Source: Nymphalis io (Eukaryota > Arthropoda > Insecta > Lepidoptera > Nymphalidae). Taken from it: a DNA stretch of 64,000 nt. Positions 11,294 through 21,561 of the stretch are shown one piece after another. Each line of letters opens with the position of its first letter. Position 1 is the stretch's first letter. Where the stretch lies: NCBI RefSeq assembly GCF_905147045.1, contig NC_065909.1, forward strand, positions 186,001 to 250,000. Reading direction: 5' to 3'. A model generated the notes under the pieces. It did not search any database, had not been told where the DNA came from, and saw only the letters and a list, made by a program, of their open reading frames with translations. A program made the position numbers and the translations under genes.

Positions 11294-11403
11294 AAACCGC
11301 TGTTAATAACTGACGAGAATATGGCAAGGAACTGCGTTGCGCCGCAAAAGTCGATACTGGACACCATAGACAATGTAGACGAGGAAATCAAAAAGGATCA
11401 GGA
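11294..11403 (+). CDS. GTPBP-like exon (linker in G domain)
   Basis: The exon is 110 nt, from acceptor attattacag to donor gtgagt. It encodes KPLLITDENMARNCVAPQKS and a charged end (DEEIKKDQ). It leaves phase 2, which the next exon satisfies. Confidence 0.75.
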
Positions 11404-11507
11404 GTGAGTAGCTTCACAAGCCTTTATTTAACCCGAAGTGTTTCTGGGTGAACTCTTATATATGACTTTAAAACGAGTTCCATACTATTGGTAATGGTAA
11501 TAATATT

Positions 11508-11692
11508 GTCTATAGCTACGCCAACCACCCTTGTTAGATACTTGCCTTTCACGCCAAAGGTTGTGGGTTCGGTTCCCACTCAGGACAGACAATTGTGTGC
11601 ATTAACATGTCTGTTTTTCCTGAGTCTGTGTGTAATTGTCTATACAATAGTATATCAGTTGTCTGGTTGCCATAGTACAAGCTCTGCTTAGT
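11508..11692 (+). mobile_element. SINE-B copy in intron
   Basis: ttagatacttgcctttcacg, the B-box-like ggttgtgggttcggttccca, and the body caggacagacaattgtgtgc identify it. The 3' end degrades into a TA repeat at about 11706-11722. Confidence 0.75.
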
Positions 11693-11755
11693 TTCGGATC
11701 AGATTTATATATATATATATAGTTGAACGCAAATCACAGTAGTGTCGGCCGGCAG

Positions 11756-11861
11756 GGTGGCCGTGTTCCCGGTGAGTTGCGTGCGCGGCGCCGGCCTCAA
11801 CGCGCTGCACGCGTGCCTGCTGGCGCTGGCGCCGCGCCGCGACCTGCAGCGCCCCGAGGAC
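11756..11861 (+). CDS. GTPBP-like exon with SCVRGAGL (G5 region)
   Basis: The exon is 106 nt (acceptor ccggcag, donor gtgagt) and phase-compatible with both neighbours. It encodes VAVFPVSCVRGAGLNALHAC and LLALAPRRDL. The GC-rich codon use matches the other host exons and contrasts with the surrounding AT-rich transposon genes. Confidence 0.85.
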
Positions 11862-11941
11862 GTGAGTGAACCATATGTTGCGCAGTTGACTAGTATCCTT
11901 TTTATTAAATTATAAATGTTATAATTTATGTCACTTTACAG

Positions 11942-12056
11942 GAGGCGTGCGAGTTTCAAATAGACGAAATTTTCCACGTAGGGGACTCGACGGGGCCCGT
12001 CGTGAGGGGACTGCTCGCGCGAGGGCGACTCTACGAGGGCGACGAACTTATCATAG
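11942..12056 (+). CDS. GTPBP-like exon, first beta-barrel domain
   Basis: The exon is 115 nt (acceptor tttacag, donor gtgcg). It encodes FQIDEIFHVGDSTGPVVRGL then LARGRLYEGDELIIG, matching the domain II pattern of EF-Tu-like GTPases (xVGxVVxGxxxxGxxxxGDxxxxG). Confidence 0.87.
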
Positions 12057-12121
12057 GTGCGTTGCGTTCTGTTAGTTGTGAGATGAATAGAGCGACGTAT
12101 ATTTAACACACCCCCCCCCAG

Positions 12122-12536
12122 GACCTCTGGAGTCCGGCGAGTTCGCGGAGATATCCGTGCGCACGATATACCACAACCGCGTCAAGTGCGGCAGCGTGCG
12201 CGCGGGACAGTCGGCGTCGCTGGGCCTGGGTCGCTTCCCGCCGGGACTGCGGCAGGGCATGGTGCTGCTAGCGCGGCCGGGGGGCTACGCCGCGGAACTA
12301 TCAGAACTAGTCCACTCGTCGCAAGCTTCGGAGAAGAATCGAAAGAACGCGAGGAGACAGAACAAGAATATCCTCCAGGACATCGCCAACGTGAAGAACA
12401 CCCTCACGAAGACATCGGACACGAAGTGCACGACGCGCACGTGTCGAGCGACACGCAGGACAAGTGCGTGTGTGACGACCTGGTGTTCCTCGAAGACCCA
12501 AACGACCCTAGACGCTGTATATACTTTCAGGTGAAA
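12122..12536 (+). pseudogene. GTPBP-like exon with internal frame break
   Basis: The exon begins GPLESGEFAEISVRTIYHNR and runs through GLRQGMVLLARPGG in the first frame, which ends in a stop at 12532-12534. The acidic, coding-like continuation VCDDLVFLEDPNDPRRCIYF, ending at the donor after 12536, is in a different frame. The two frames have to be joined by a one- or two-base change near 12310-12340. A further intron there is possible, but I see no good splice sites. Confidence 0.75.
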
Positions 12537-12779
12537 ACTCTACTCGTTTTTAAAAGATTAGCAAACCTTAGATATGCGATTCCACGCGATTCACTACCAG
12601 CTCTGCTGTATTGTACACCACAAACACTTCTCGATCAATATATCTCTATATATAACACGACACTGTTACAATTAACTACTTATATACACTTTAGTTTTAC
12701 TTACAAAGTTCCGATAACAACTTCACAGATAACCAAAACGCTAAATTTATATTTTTCATAGATATATTTTTCGCTTTAG

Positions 12780-12907
12780 GGTATAATGTCTCCGAACAAC
12801 GTGCTGAGGGCGGGCGAGGGGGCCTCCGTGCTTTTCAGGTTCGCCCGCTGTCCGGAGTACCTCGTGTGGGGCCGCCGGCTGCTGTTCACGGCGGGGCTGG
12901 GGACCAG
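12780..12907 (+). CDS. GTPBP-like exon, C-terminal barrel
   Basis: The exon is 128 nt (acceptor cgctttag, donor gtaccg). It encodes LRAGEGASVLFRFARCPEYL then GRRLLFTAGLGT, matching the family's LRTGDxAxVxFRFxxxPEYL. The family's roughly 30-residue segment before this point (the IRQTA region) is not found in the preceding intron. Confidence 0.87.
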
Positions 12908-13036
12908 GTACCGCTCAACGAACCCAACGATAACTTCTAATTACAGTTGAATTGTTGAGCCAATAAAGTATATCGTCAGCTCAGTGTTGGTATCCGAGAT
13001 CGCTAGCTCCACTGACTTTCACATATTTAATTTATA

Positions 13037-13150
13037 AGTGTTCGGTGAAGGAAATCCATGCATCGAAGCAGGTTGTGGAATAAGCTTAAACCTTCTCCTG
13101 AGAAGGAGAGGTTTTAGCCCAGCTGTGGGACATTTATATACTGTAACTGT
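13037..13150 (+). mobile_element. SINE-D 3' fragment in last intron
   Basis: The segment matches the 3' half of the SINE at 3826-4120 on the opposite strand: gtgttcggtgaaggaaa, ggaataagcttaaaccttct and tttagcccagctgtgggaca. It lies in the 517-bp last intron, which otherwise shows nothing of note. Confidence 0.75.
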
Positions 13151-13424
13151 TTTGAATCATGTTGGAATAAGTTGTGTTCTTAAGAAGAGATATCTTCGAC
13201 CAAGAGACACTTTTGTACTTTACTAGCAAAACCCGGAAGGTGGCTGTTAATGTGGTACAGCGCCATCTAGCGGCGTTACAACGAAGTGGATATTATAAAA
13301 TCATCCATGAGACATACATCTAAATTTCAACTATGATGGTGATTCAAACGGTCCGAACTCTATTTATCACAAACAGATACACAAACAGCCATTTTTATAT
13401 ATTAACGAAATTGTTTTGTTACAG

Positions 13425-13467
13425 AGCCATCGGCCGGGTCACGCAAACCTTCCCGTACATACCATGA
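13425..13467 (+). CDS. GTPBP-like terminal coding exon
   Basis: The exon starts after acceptor gttacag, completes the split Arg codon and encodes AIGRVTQTFPYIP before TGA. This matches the family C-terminus (xxGxxT). There is an ATTAAA at about 13526-13531, but no canonical AATAAA close by. Confidence 0.83.
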
Positions 13468-14152
13468 ATTCTATAGAACACGGCTCCAATGTAAAATTCG
13501 AGATCTCTCTAGAATATTCTAGATAAATTAAATATATTAATTGTATCTGTAACGAGTTTTCTTGTCGTGTTCACTTCATGATTGCATGGGGGGCATTTCG
13601 CCTTGCGGATTAAATTACATAAAACGACAAACGATGATGGTATTTTTATGTTACATAAAAACAGTGTTGCCAACCTCTTAGAAGCATCCTCCTGACGGAT
13701 GAATTGAAACAAATACAAAATACATTTATAAAATGATGTTAAAAAAAAGCAAATCAAGTACTGCAAGTAGCATTAGTAAACTTGAAATATACTCAATTAA
13801 ATGAAGCTGAAGAGTTAATCCCCAGAGAGAATTTCTTTAAAAAATGTTCCTCCTAAAAAATGTCTAACCTGAAAATATCCTATTTGATTTCATCTGACAT
13901 AGCCCTATTTAGGGGGAAAACCCCCAAGTTGGCAACACTGTATAAAAAAAATGTGGACCATCCATATAAACTTTCATATATTTAACACTAGCGGACAAAT
14001 TTTTAATAAACCATCATATGTGATCGAGCAAATTTTCACTCATAACTCATTTTTATTCAGTCAGTTAATTAATCAGTGTCAGAGTTTTTATTACGTATAT
14101 AACATACATGCAAAATGTCTATGCTTATGTATAAATAATATTGCAATATATA

Positions 14153-14216
14153 AATATTAACTAGAAATTGGATGTATTATATGAAAATATAATACATCCA
14201 ATTTCTAGTTAATATT
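14153..14216. other. Perfect 30-bp inverted repeat with GAAA loop
   Basis: Arms 14153-14182 and 14187-14216 are exact reverse complements, separated by gaaa. The centre of each arm is ctagaaattggatgtatt or its complement. It lies about 690 bp downstream of the GTPase stop codon in otherwise featureless AT-rich DNA (13468-14582), and outside any recognised transposon. Confidence 0.92.
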
Positions 14217-14582
14217 AAATAATTATATAACTAGGTTTATGAAATAACGTACATACACAATGGATATATTCCCTCTTCTTGGTTCCCAATGTTGGTGGCA
14301 CATTGACAATATAAATGATGGTTAATATTTCTTAAAACGCCAATGACGCGGTGGAGAATCACCACCAAAATTACATTAGCCTTACTATTCGAAATTAAAA
14401 AAGAGAAACAGAAATCGCAACAATAAAAGGTTATAAGTCTTTATATTTGAAAATATGTACGTTCAATAACATTAAATTCTTAGTTATACCATGTTTGCCT
14501 ATCTACCCTTCCGTGATACCACGGTGACAGGACTATGATAATCTTATCGTATGTTAAATTGTTACAATAATAACTTATTTAC

Positions 14583-14879
14583 ACTGGCGGTAGGGCTTTG
14601 TGCAAGCCCGTCTGGGTAGGTACCACCCACTCATCAGATATTCTACCGCAAAACAGCAATACTTGATATTGTTGTGTTCCGGTTTGAAGGGTGAGTGAGC
14701 CAGTGTAATTACAGGCACAAGGGACATAAAATCTTAGTTCTCAAGGTTGGTGGCGCATTGGCTATAAGCGATGGTTGACATTTCTTACAATGCCAATGTC
14801 TAAGGGCGTTTGGTGACCACTTACCATCAGGTGGCCCATGTGCTCGTCCACCTTCCTATTCTATAAAAAAAAAAAAAAA
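14583..14879 (+). mobile_element. SINE-C, full length
   Basis: It runs from actggcggtagggctttgtg through gttccggtttgaagggtgag and ggtggcccatgtgctcgtcc to cctattctat and an A run. Orientation is plus. Confidence 0.85.
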
Positions 14880-16457
14880 TTTAGAAGTTAATTGACTTAA
14901 AGTTTCAAATAAACTGAGATTTAAGTTAAATATTCTTATTAAAATGTAAAATAGCACTATGTACGTGTTAATATTGTATTTAATACACCTTTTACAATTA
15001 GTTGAAATGTATATTTAGTATATTCTAATCGTAGGAGTAAATATAAACTAACTTTATATTTCGATATCCCGTGATAGTCGCTAACAGCTCAGCTTAACTA
15101 CTTCCCGGATAAAACGCAATTTTTTCGCAAATCCATAATGAATATCACAGATAACTCAAAATCTCGACCAATGATATCGCGCCAATTCAATGTCGGTTGT
15201 TAATTTGCCTTTGTCTACTCTTGTGGCTTTAATACACTAGTTATTTTCTATTTAAATGAAATAACATATTTATATGCATACATATATAACGTAACTATTT
15301 TTAAAATGATAATCACGCCCCAAGGAACAAATCTTTAGGTTTGTATTTTTTTTTTTTTTTGTTAATGGTAGCTCTTACAATGCCGATGTTACTTTTGCAT
15401 TAAGCCGCGCTGATATGTAAGACTCCAATAACAATTGATTATAAATTTAAAACAATAATGTAAAAATAATTTTTGTATTTATTTAAAAAAAAAAACATGC
15501 TTAGCATTTTAAAAACACAAACGTCATGACGCCATTTTGAATTACAATTTTGGCGCCATTAATATAATCACTACCTCAAGAGGTAAACCAAAATTAGCTT
15601 TCATGTTATTAGTATTTAAACTTTGTACATTAAATGATATATCCAGTTCCTGTTTATAAATTGCAATTTTAAGTTAATGATACATATTTATATAACATTA
15701 CGATATCTATCTATCAATGATCGGATTATTTAATGCCGATTTTACTTTAGACGATATGACATTGACTTTTTATGATTTGTATTAATTAATATTTTTATAG
15801 CTATCTGTGGTATCGATATTAATTAAACTACAATAATATTAAACATAATTCAATAAAAGCAATTAATGGTTTATAAGTATGGGATAAATCGTTTTTCAAT
15901 ATAAGGGCGCAATAAGATTTTTTTTAAACAAAGATAATTAGTATCATTTACGTTTTTGGTCTAAGAAAACGTGTCGCGTTAAAAGTTATTTTTTAATAAA
16001 AATAAACATATTAAAACCTTTACTGACCTGATTATTATATTACCCATAACAAATTTAAAAAAATTGCAGCATAAAATAATGTTAATTATATATAAATTAA
16101 AAAATAAACATCCAGGTATTTAGGTATAAGTTGTAATAACTCGGTCATATTTTTTTGAGAACTTCAGGCATTATAAGCACGAACTATTCCCGTCAATCAT
16201 ATTCTGATCAGTTATAAATATAAATGAAATTTCGTCTATTACCTAACTTATGCAATACTAAATTTGGATATGTACCAAAACAAAATTATATATTACTATT
16301 TTGGTAATTTTTTACAAAATTCAAGCGATTCATCACTGCTTGAAAATTATATTTTATTCTTATTAGGCGCCATTTTGAATATATAAGGAATGGCCTGTGT
16401 TTAAGACTCTGCGGCAACATGAATGGAAAAAAATACCGCTAAGCTAAATAACAATAA
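14880..16457. other. AT-rich non-coding stretch
   Basis: No gene seen. 15520-15710 contains a diverged partial copy of the 1-1753 block (catgacgccattttgaatta, tttggcgccattaatat, then tttgtacattaaatgatat). The rest is AT-rich with short homopolymers, including a T run near 15349-15360. Confidence 0.6.
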
Positions 16458-18214
16458 TTATTAAAAGAATAGCAGACCTAACATCAGAAATAGCATTTGA
16501 GTGATAACTATCCCCAAGAATATTAAAAAATGCTCTGTTATGTCATATTCTGTTATTTTGAAAAGACCCCATTTTCAAATTCGTATTGTGTTATTTAAAT
16601 TTATTAAAATATTAAATATTTTTAAACATAATCATGACGCCATTTTAAATTTAAATTTTGGCGCGATTCATATTATTGTATTGTTGTATACATATCTTTT
16701 GTCGAAGTATTTAAATTTTGTACATTAAATCTAAATGATTTTTCTAGTTCCTGTAAGCTGATATAACTTGCTATTTTAAGTTAAATATACGTATTTATGT
16801 AACACAAACGTAAGACATTTTTAAGTGACACCATTTTGAAATTCAGAAATATTTATGGGAACAAAATTAATTAAATAATTTGCTGTTTCGTTTTTCATCT
16901 GTAAAAACAATTGTAAGTAAATATTTTAATTTATAATTTGTATGAACTAAAAATACCTAAAAAGTAATCCTACTAAAAAAATGTATATTTATAAGTGTAT
17001 TTTTTACATTTACTCTATATTTATCACCAAATTTGTATTTTATATATATTCCATTAAGATTCATTTTAACTTTTATCTTCTTCTTAACGACATTAAAATT
17101 TTCTTACATATCTTATTGTTTATACAATAATAGTCCTTATTACATAAATTTTAAGTACGTATTTTATTAGATCTCTTTGCCTCAAAGTATCAATTAATCC
17201 GAATTAATTTAATTTGATAAAGTAATGGTAAGCGATGAAATGATGGTGTTAAATAATTAATTGTGTATTATCTGTGGCAGTTCGCTTAGAATATTAATTT
17301 GAAACGTGTGTTTCTTTAATTTTTTAATTTTGTCAGAGTAAACGGCCAGTTTTAATAAAAGTTAGCTTCATGTCATCGATTTATGAAAATTTTAGGGTGT
17401 TATTAGACTAAATTAATCTTTTTATTTAATTATGCTTTGAATAAAACGTGTGATTGTGACTTAAAAAATAAAACAATGTTTTTTACTGACTTAGAAAAAT
17501 GTTATATATTAGCAAAGATTAAAAAAAAAATTAAATCAGTCATTTAATATTAAAAAAAAAATTAAAACATTTTTTAGCACATCATTAGACTATAATAAAA
17601 ATAATTAAAGTATGTTGGATTTTTTATTTAAAATCTTTATAATTTAAGCTACACTTTGTAAAAAATAAATTGCCAATTATTGTGTCAACCCGCGTTCATA
17701 AGAAAGTTTCACGACAATGCGCGCTTGATGAGTTGGTGATAATTAATCAAGTAGACTTATAAGTACATTCGAATTATTTCACAAAGGTTTAAAGCTACTA
17801 GTTGTGGATATATGCAGATTCTACCAAGAAGAACTGAACCGAAGAAAGAAACTCAATAGCAAATCTTGTAGCGTTAATCGAATTCCATACATTAGTATAT
17901 AATCATAAATATCATTGTACCCATTTAGTCGATTATATGATTTAATTAATGATTAAACGAACTTACCATAATGTCTAGCATAATGTTACATGTAGTAGAC
18001 ACTAGATGTCGCCAGTCTGCACTGTATTTGGATTTTTTATTATTATAGTAGGAGGCAAAACTTGGTGCTGGTCCCGCTTTCTACTATCTTCATTATGTTC
18101 AGAGCATCTTCTTTGCAAATATTGATATTTGAGTTTCAAGTAGATGGTTAATATTTGTCTCTGGTCAGACACTCTGTCCAATAAAAATAATTTATTATAA
18201 GGAAAATGGTAAAC
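16458..18214. repeat. Duplicated AT-rich block, copy 2
   Basis: Nearly identical to 1-1753 and colinear over about 1.75 kb, with small differences such as the loss of about 10 bp near 17226. It starts abruptly after unrelated sequence at 16457, but copy 1 reaches the window edge, so the true left end of the duplication is unknown. Confidence 0.85.
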
Positions 18215-18266
18215 GGGGTGGGTGAGATGCTAATCTATTCTCTTCAAAGCCCTCGTATAATTATGA

Positions 18267-18614
18267 CTGCCTCGTTGGTCTAGCGGCTTGATGTAAGGCA
18301 GGCCCGGGTTCAATTCCCAGGTCGGGCAAATAAAAAAAAGCTATTGGGTTTTTCTGTCAGAAAATTCTGAGTAGCAGCCCGGAGTCTGAAAGTTGGAAGT
18401 GTGTACACTCCCATGCCTCGGAAAGCACGTGAAGCCGTTGGTCCTGCGCCTGAACTCTTTCCGGTCGTGTCGGATTGCCGTCCCATCGGATTATGAGAGT
18501 TAGGGAAAAGGTGTTTGCGCACACACTTGTGCACTATAATATCTCCTGCGTATTTGGCTAATCACTCTTGAGATTGGCCGCCGTAGCCGAAATCGGTCTG
18601 GAGGACATTATTAT
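18267..18614 (+). mobile_element. SINE-A with target-site duplication
   Basis: Same family as 4514-4902: cctcgttggtctagcggctt head, ctgggttcaattcccagg-like B box, shared body and an ATT tail. The 11-bp direct repeat tataattatga flanks it at 18256-18266 and 18615-18625. Compared with the other copy, the head lacks part of the segment between A and B boxes. Confidence 0.87.
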
Positions 18615-18625
18615 TATAATTATGA

Positions 18626-19560
18626 TAGAACTTCACGTACAGGTAAGTTCGTTTAATCTTATATTATACTCATGCTTTGTCCTCGAGATTAGCATAAAGT
18701 TACATGTAGGTATTGAGAGTGAAAATATCAGCTTTAAAGAACAGAACATTTTAAACGAAAGTATAATATCCTTCTTATAAAATATATTAATTTTAATTAA
18801 TTCAATCATTTAATGTATCACTCGTAACATTTCTTGTGAACTTATCATTGTGATTTGCATTAGTAATGAGGTATTTCTCTTTTATAAAATTTACCAAAAA
18901 CTTTGGAGCGACCGCTCCGCCCTGTACTTTTTCTTATCTGATCTAAATTGACAGCCAGCTTATGTGCCTTGGAATAAGCCACTTGTACTTTTGACGCTAT
19001 AAATTGACATATATTCCAGAACTACTTAAAGTTGATTTAAACCCTGTACTGAGTGACTGAGGTGTGATGGGTGCATGAGGTTTTTCGATTTCTTATAAAA
19101 AGAACATCAGTACTACGTTGATTGTGTTTTATATTTAGCAGCTCAATGTGAGACCAGGGCATGTTTCTGGTCGTTGACGAAAAAAAGGAAGGATTAACAG
19201 TGGCTGCGACGACCCTGGACGGGTTTTTATCAAATCTGGGATTTTGATATTAATCTCATTAACGAGAAATTTTATATTTTTTGTACAAATTTTGGTGATC
19301 GTTTGCACTCTATGTGCTGTCGTTATCGCATGTAAAGTTGATCATTCTGATGATAATTTTTCAAAACTTAATGTATCGTTAGGGTACCAGTTTGCTAAGT
19401 AGTTAAGAACAATAGATGTGCCATGTAGTATCATACTTAGGTAAATTTTTAGGTAGTATTTTAGGTAAGGTAGGTCAATTTTTGGATTTCCGAAATTTTA
19501 TATAATTTTTTGAAATGCGAAATCTGACAGTTCCCATTCAAAATCTGGATGGATACGTCG
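18626..19560. other. Stretch without recognised gene
   Basis: Mostly AT-rich with no coding frame I can place. Because it lies downstream (minus strand) of the DIRS-like RT/RNase H, part of it, up to roughly 19140, may be the decayed 3' portion of that element. No tyrosine recombinase motifs could be read with confidence. Confidence 0.4.
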
Positions 19561-19582
19561 TGGTTCGGCATCTGCGACAACA

Positions 19583-20679
19583 TTATCGGCTGAGCATATA
19601 ATAACAACATTGCCCGAGATCTCGAATGACGTTTGTTCGTCGCGGGAACTGAACACCTCCCATACGATTTATGTATGATATGGCTGTAGTATTGTCACGA
19701 TAAGACTTTGCAAATATTTTTAATTCGAAAAAAAATGCAGCTAAAATTTCTAGATAATTGATGTGACGGGAACGTTCCTTATCCGTCCACGTCCCATTAG
19801 CCCGTTTCCCACCACAGGCTGCTCCCCATCCCATTGTTGAGACATCGCAATAGATTTCCAAACAAAAACTCATTTTCTCTAATGTCGTTTACCGGGCGAA
19901 CGATTGCTTGAGACCACCAATCCAGGTCTGATAATATTGATGATGGTATGTTCATAAATTGGTCATAATTATCGTTTTTATTTTTAAAGTTAAATATTTA
20001 CATCTTTCAAGTTCTTTTGTATAAAGCCAACCGTATTTGACGGATGGGCAGGCTGAGTTAAATAGCCCAACTAAACTAGCGAATTGTCGAACCTTACAAC
20101 GTTTTACACTACGGAATTTATTTAATTCAGATTTGAATCTGGTGATTTTATCATGATGTAAAATAACTTTTAAATTATGGGAGTTAATTAAAAACCCAGG
20201 AATTTACATGTGGTATCAGAGGAGAGATTACTCTTTTCTGTGTTTATAATAAAGCCTAGCGCTTCTAACAGCCTCGTTGTATCGTTTATGTTTTTATGAC
20301 AGGCTTTTAGACTATTAGATATCAATAATATATTGTTTACGAGTGGCCACAAGATCGCAATAAGCTGATCCCAGGTTTCATAATTTTGGTGAAAACAGTA
20401 AGGTCAATACATAAGCCAAAAGGCAGGGCAATAAATTCATAAATCGGAGGTACATTCCTTGGAAACCAGTTTTAAGGCCGCTGCTGGTCTTCGAGTTTGA
20501 AGTGTGCGGTATCAATGAATTTATTTAGAGTTTTTAAATTTATTATAAGCCAATATTTGCAGTTTGGTTTTGGTACTAAAAATATAGGAGATAAAAATTG
20601 GTTCCGTCAAGGTTTATATTCCGTAGTAGTTCCTATTGGTAAAAGATCGCGAATCGACTCTTCTTTCCGTTACGGAAAG
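19583..20679 (-). pseudogene. DIRS-like reverse transcriptase/RNase H
   Basis: In minus-strand order: FLSPIFLVPK and a NLKTLNKFI-like motif (near 20600), LPFGLC (about 20430), CKFLGFLINS then KITRFKSELNKFRSVKRCKV (20200-20090), and the RNase H part with CDVSTMGWGAACGG, HINYLEILAAFFFELKIF and DNTTAISYINRMGG (19850-19650). DNTTAISYIN(R/K)MGG is a hallmark of DIRS/PAT-type RNase H. Several stops and frame changes interrupt it; the YLDD-box region is degraded. Confidence 0.82.
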
Positions 20680-20683
20680 TATT

Positions 20684-20762
20684 TGTAGCAGTACGCATTG
20701 CAACAAGAATACACACGACACGCATGCCGCATTATATGACGTCATAGTTTCAAACAACGAAT
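20684..20762 (+). repeat. Truncated 5' LTR of the deleted Gypsy
   Basis: The first ~79 bp (tgtagcagtacgcattgcaa through a gacgtca motif to acaacgaat) match the start of the 3' LTR at 26595. The sequence then switches directly into RNase H coding sequence, so the rest of the 5' LTR and most of the interior is gone. Confidence 0.8.
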
Positions 20763-21073
20763 CACACAAGCATTCGAAGCGTGTAAAGCAAGCATCTCTA
20801 ACGCGACTTTACTCGCTCACCCATCTCATCAAGCTACACTTGCGATATTCAGCAACGCCTCTGACAACTCAGCTGGAGCTGTATTACAACAATATATTAA
20901 TGAAAAATGGCAACCACTCGGCTCAAAATAATTCACAGCCGCTTAGAAAAAATATTCAACATACGATCGTGAATTACTAGCTATATATATGGCAGTAAAA
21001 CACTTCCGTAAAATATTCGAAGGACTGCCGTCCTTAATCATATTTACCGATCACAAGCCACTTACATTCGCAA
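20763..21073 (+). pseudogene. pol: Gypsy RNase H fragment
   Basis: It reads, with frameshifts, ITQAFEACKASLSN, TLLAHPSHQATLA, SNASDNSAGAVLQQ, then KKYSTYDRELLAIYMAVKHF and TDHKPLTFA. This is the usual Gypsy RNase H with the catalytic Asp replaced in the (T)DAS position (here SNAS). It is cut by the transposon at the Ala codon of LTFA. Confidence 0.82.
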
Positions 21074-21380
21074 TAGTCCAGTCAAAATAAACATTTGACT
21101 TAGCCAAAATTCGCATAAAGCTGAAAATTGGCAGAGACATTAAATACATCATTATAAATAAAATGTCAAAAATCCCCTTCGATCCTACTTCTGCAAAAAA
21201 AATTATTCAGGGTACAAAACGTACAAAATTAAGGTTTTTTTCCATTTTTCTCGAAAACGGTAAGTTTTATCGTGAAAATATGTTAGACAAAAGTTGTAGA
21301 TCATAAAATTCTCTACAAAAATAGTTCACCTCGATATCTCACCATTCGGTGAGATATCGAGGTTTTAATCATTAGTAAAT
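21074..21380 (+). repeat. Left terminal inverted repeat of the Academ-like element
   Basis: It pairs with 26150-26477. Shared blocks include agctgaaaattggcagagac, gtacaaaattaaggtttttt and acaaaagttgta. Near its inner edge is a perfect 15-bp palindrome (arms 21329-21343 and 21348-21362, loop attc, with gatatctcacc in the arm). The right copy of that palindrome is degraded. Confidence 0.85.
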
Positions 21381-21561
21381 TCATATATTTATAATTTTTT
21401 TTAAATGTGTGCATATTATACGGAAATGTATAATATGCATCACCTATGAGATAATGTACTTAGCGCATTTTTAACGTGGTTTACCCAGTTGAAATTTTGA
21501 TTGAAAGAATGGCAATATTGCTAATGATCAAAGTGGAATAGGTTGTTTTCTCCTAAAAAGT

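Larger units (their letters stand above)
9980..13467 (+). pseudogene. GTPBP1/GTPBP2-like translational GTPase, eight 3' exons
   Basis: Eight exons with good splice sites and compatible phases encode the G-domain middle through the C-terminus: 9980-10144, 10776-10937, 11294-11403, 11756-11861, 11942-12056, 12122-12536, 12780-12907, 13425-13467 (stop TGA). Motifs: G3 DLAGH, G4 NKCE (the family usually has Asp as the last residue) and G5-like SCVRGAGL. Later exons match the two beta-barrel domains (GPVVRGLL, GLRQGMVLL, VLFRFARCPEYL). GTPBP1/2 proteins are EF-Tu-like GTPases linked to ribosome rescue and mRNA turnover. No P-loop exon precedes this set; one sits at 42460-42553. Exon 12122-12536 needs a frame change and a conserved segment is missing after it. 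It may be a decaying duplicate or a gene with assembly errors. Confidence 0.8.

Noticed and set aside
18900..19560. Possible tyrosine recombinase gene of the DIRS-like element
   Set aside because: I could not find the R-H-R-Y residues in any minus-strand frame by eye, so no claim is made.
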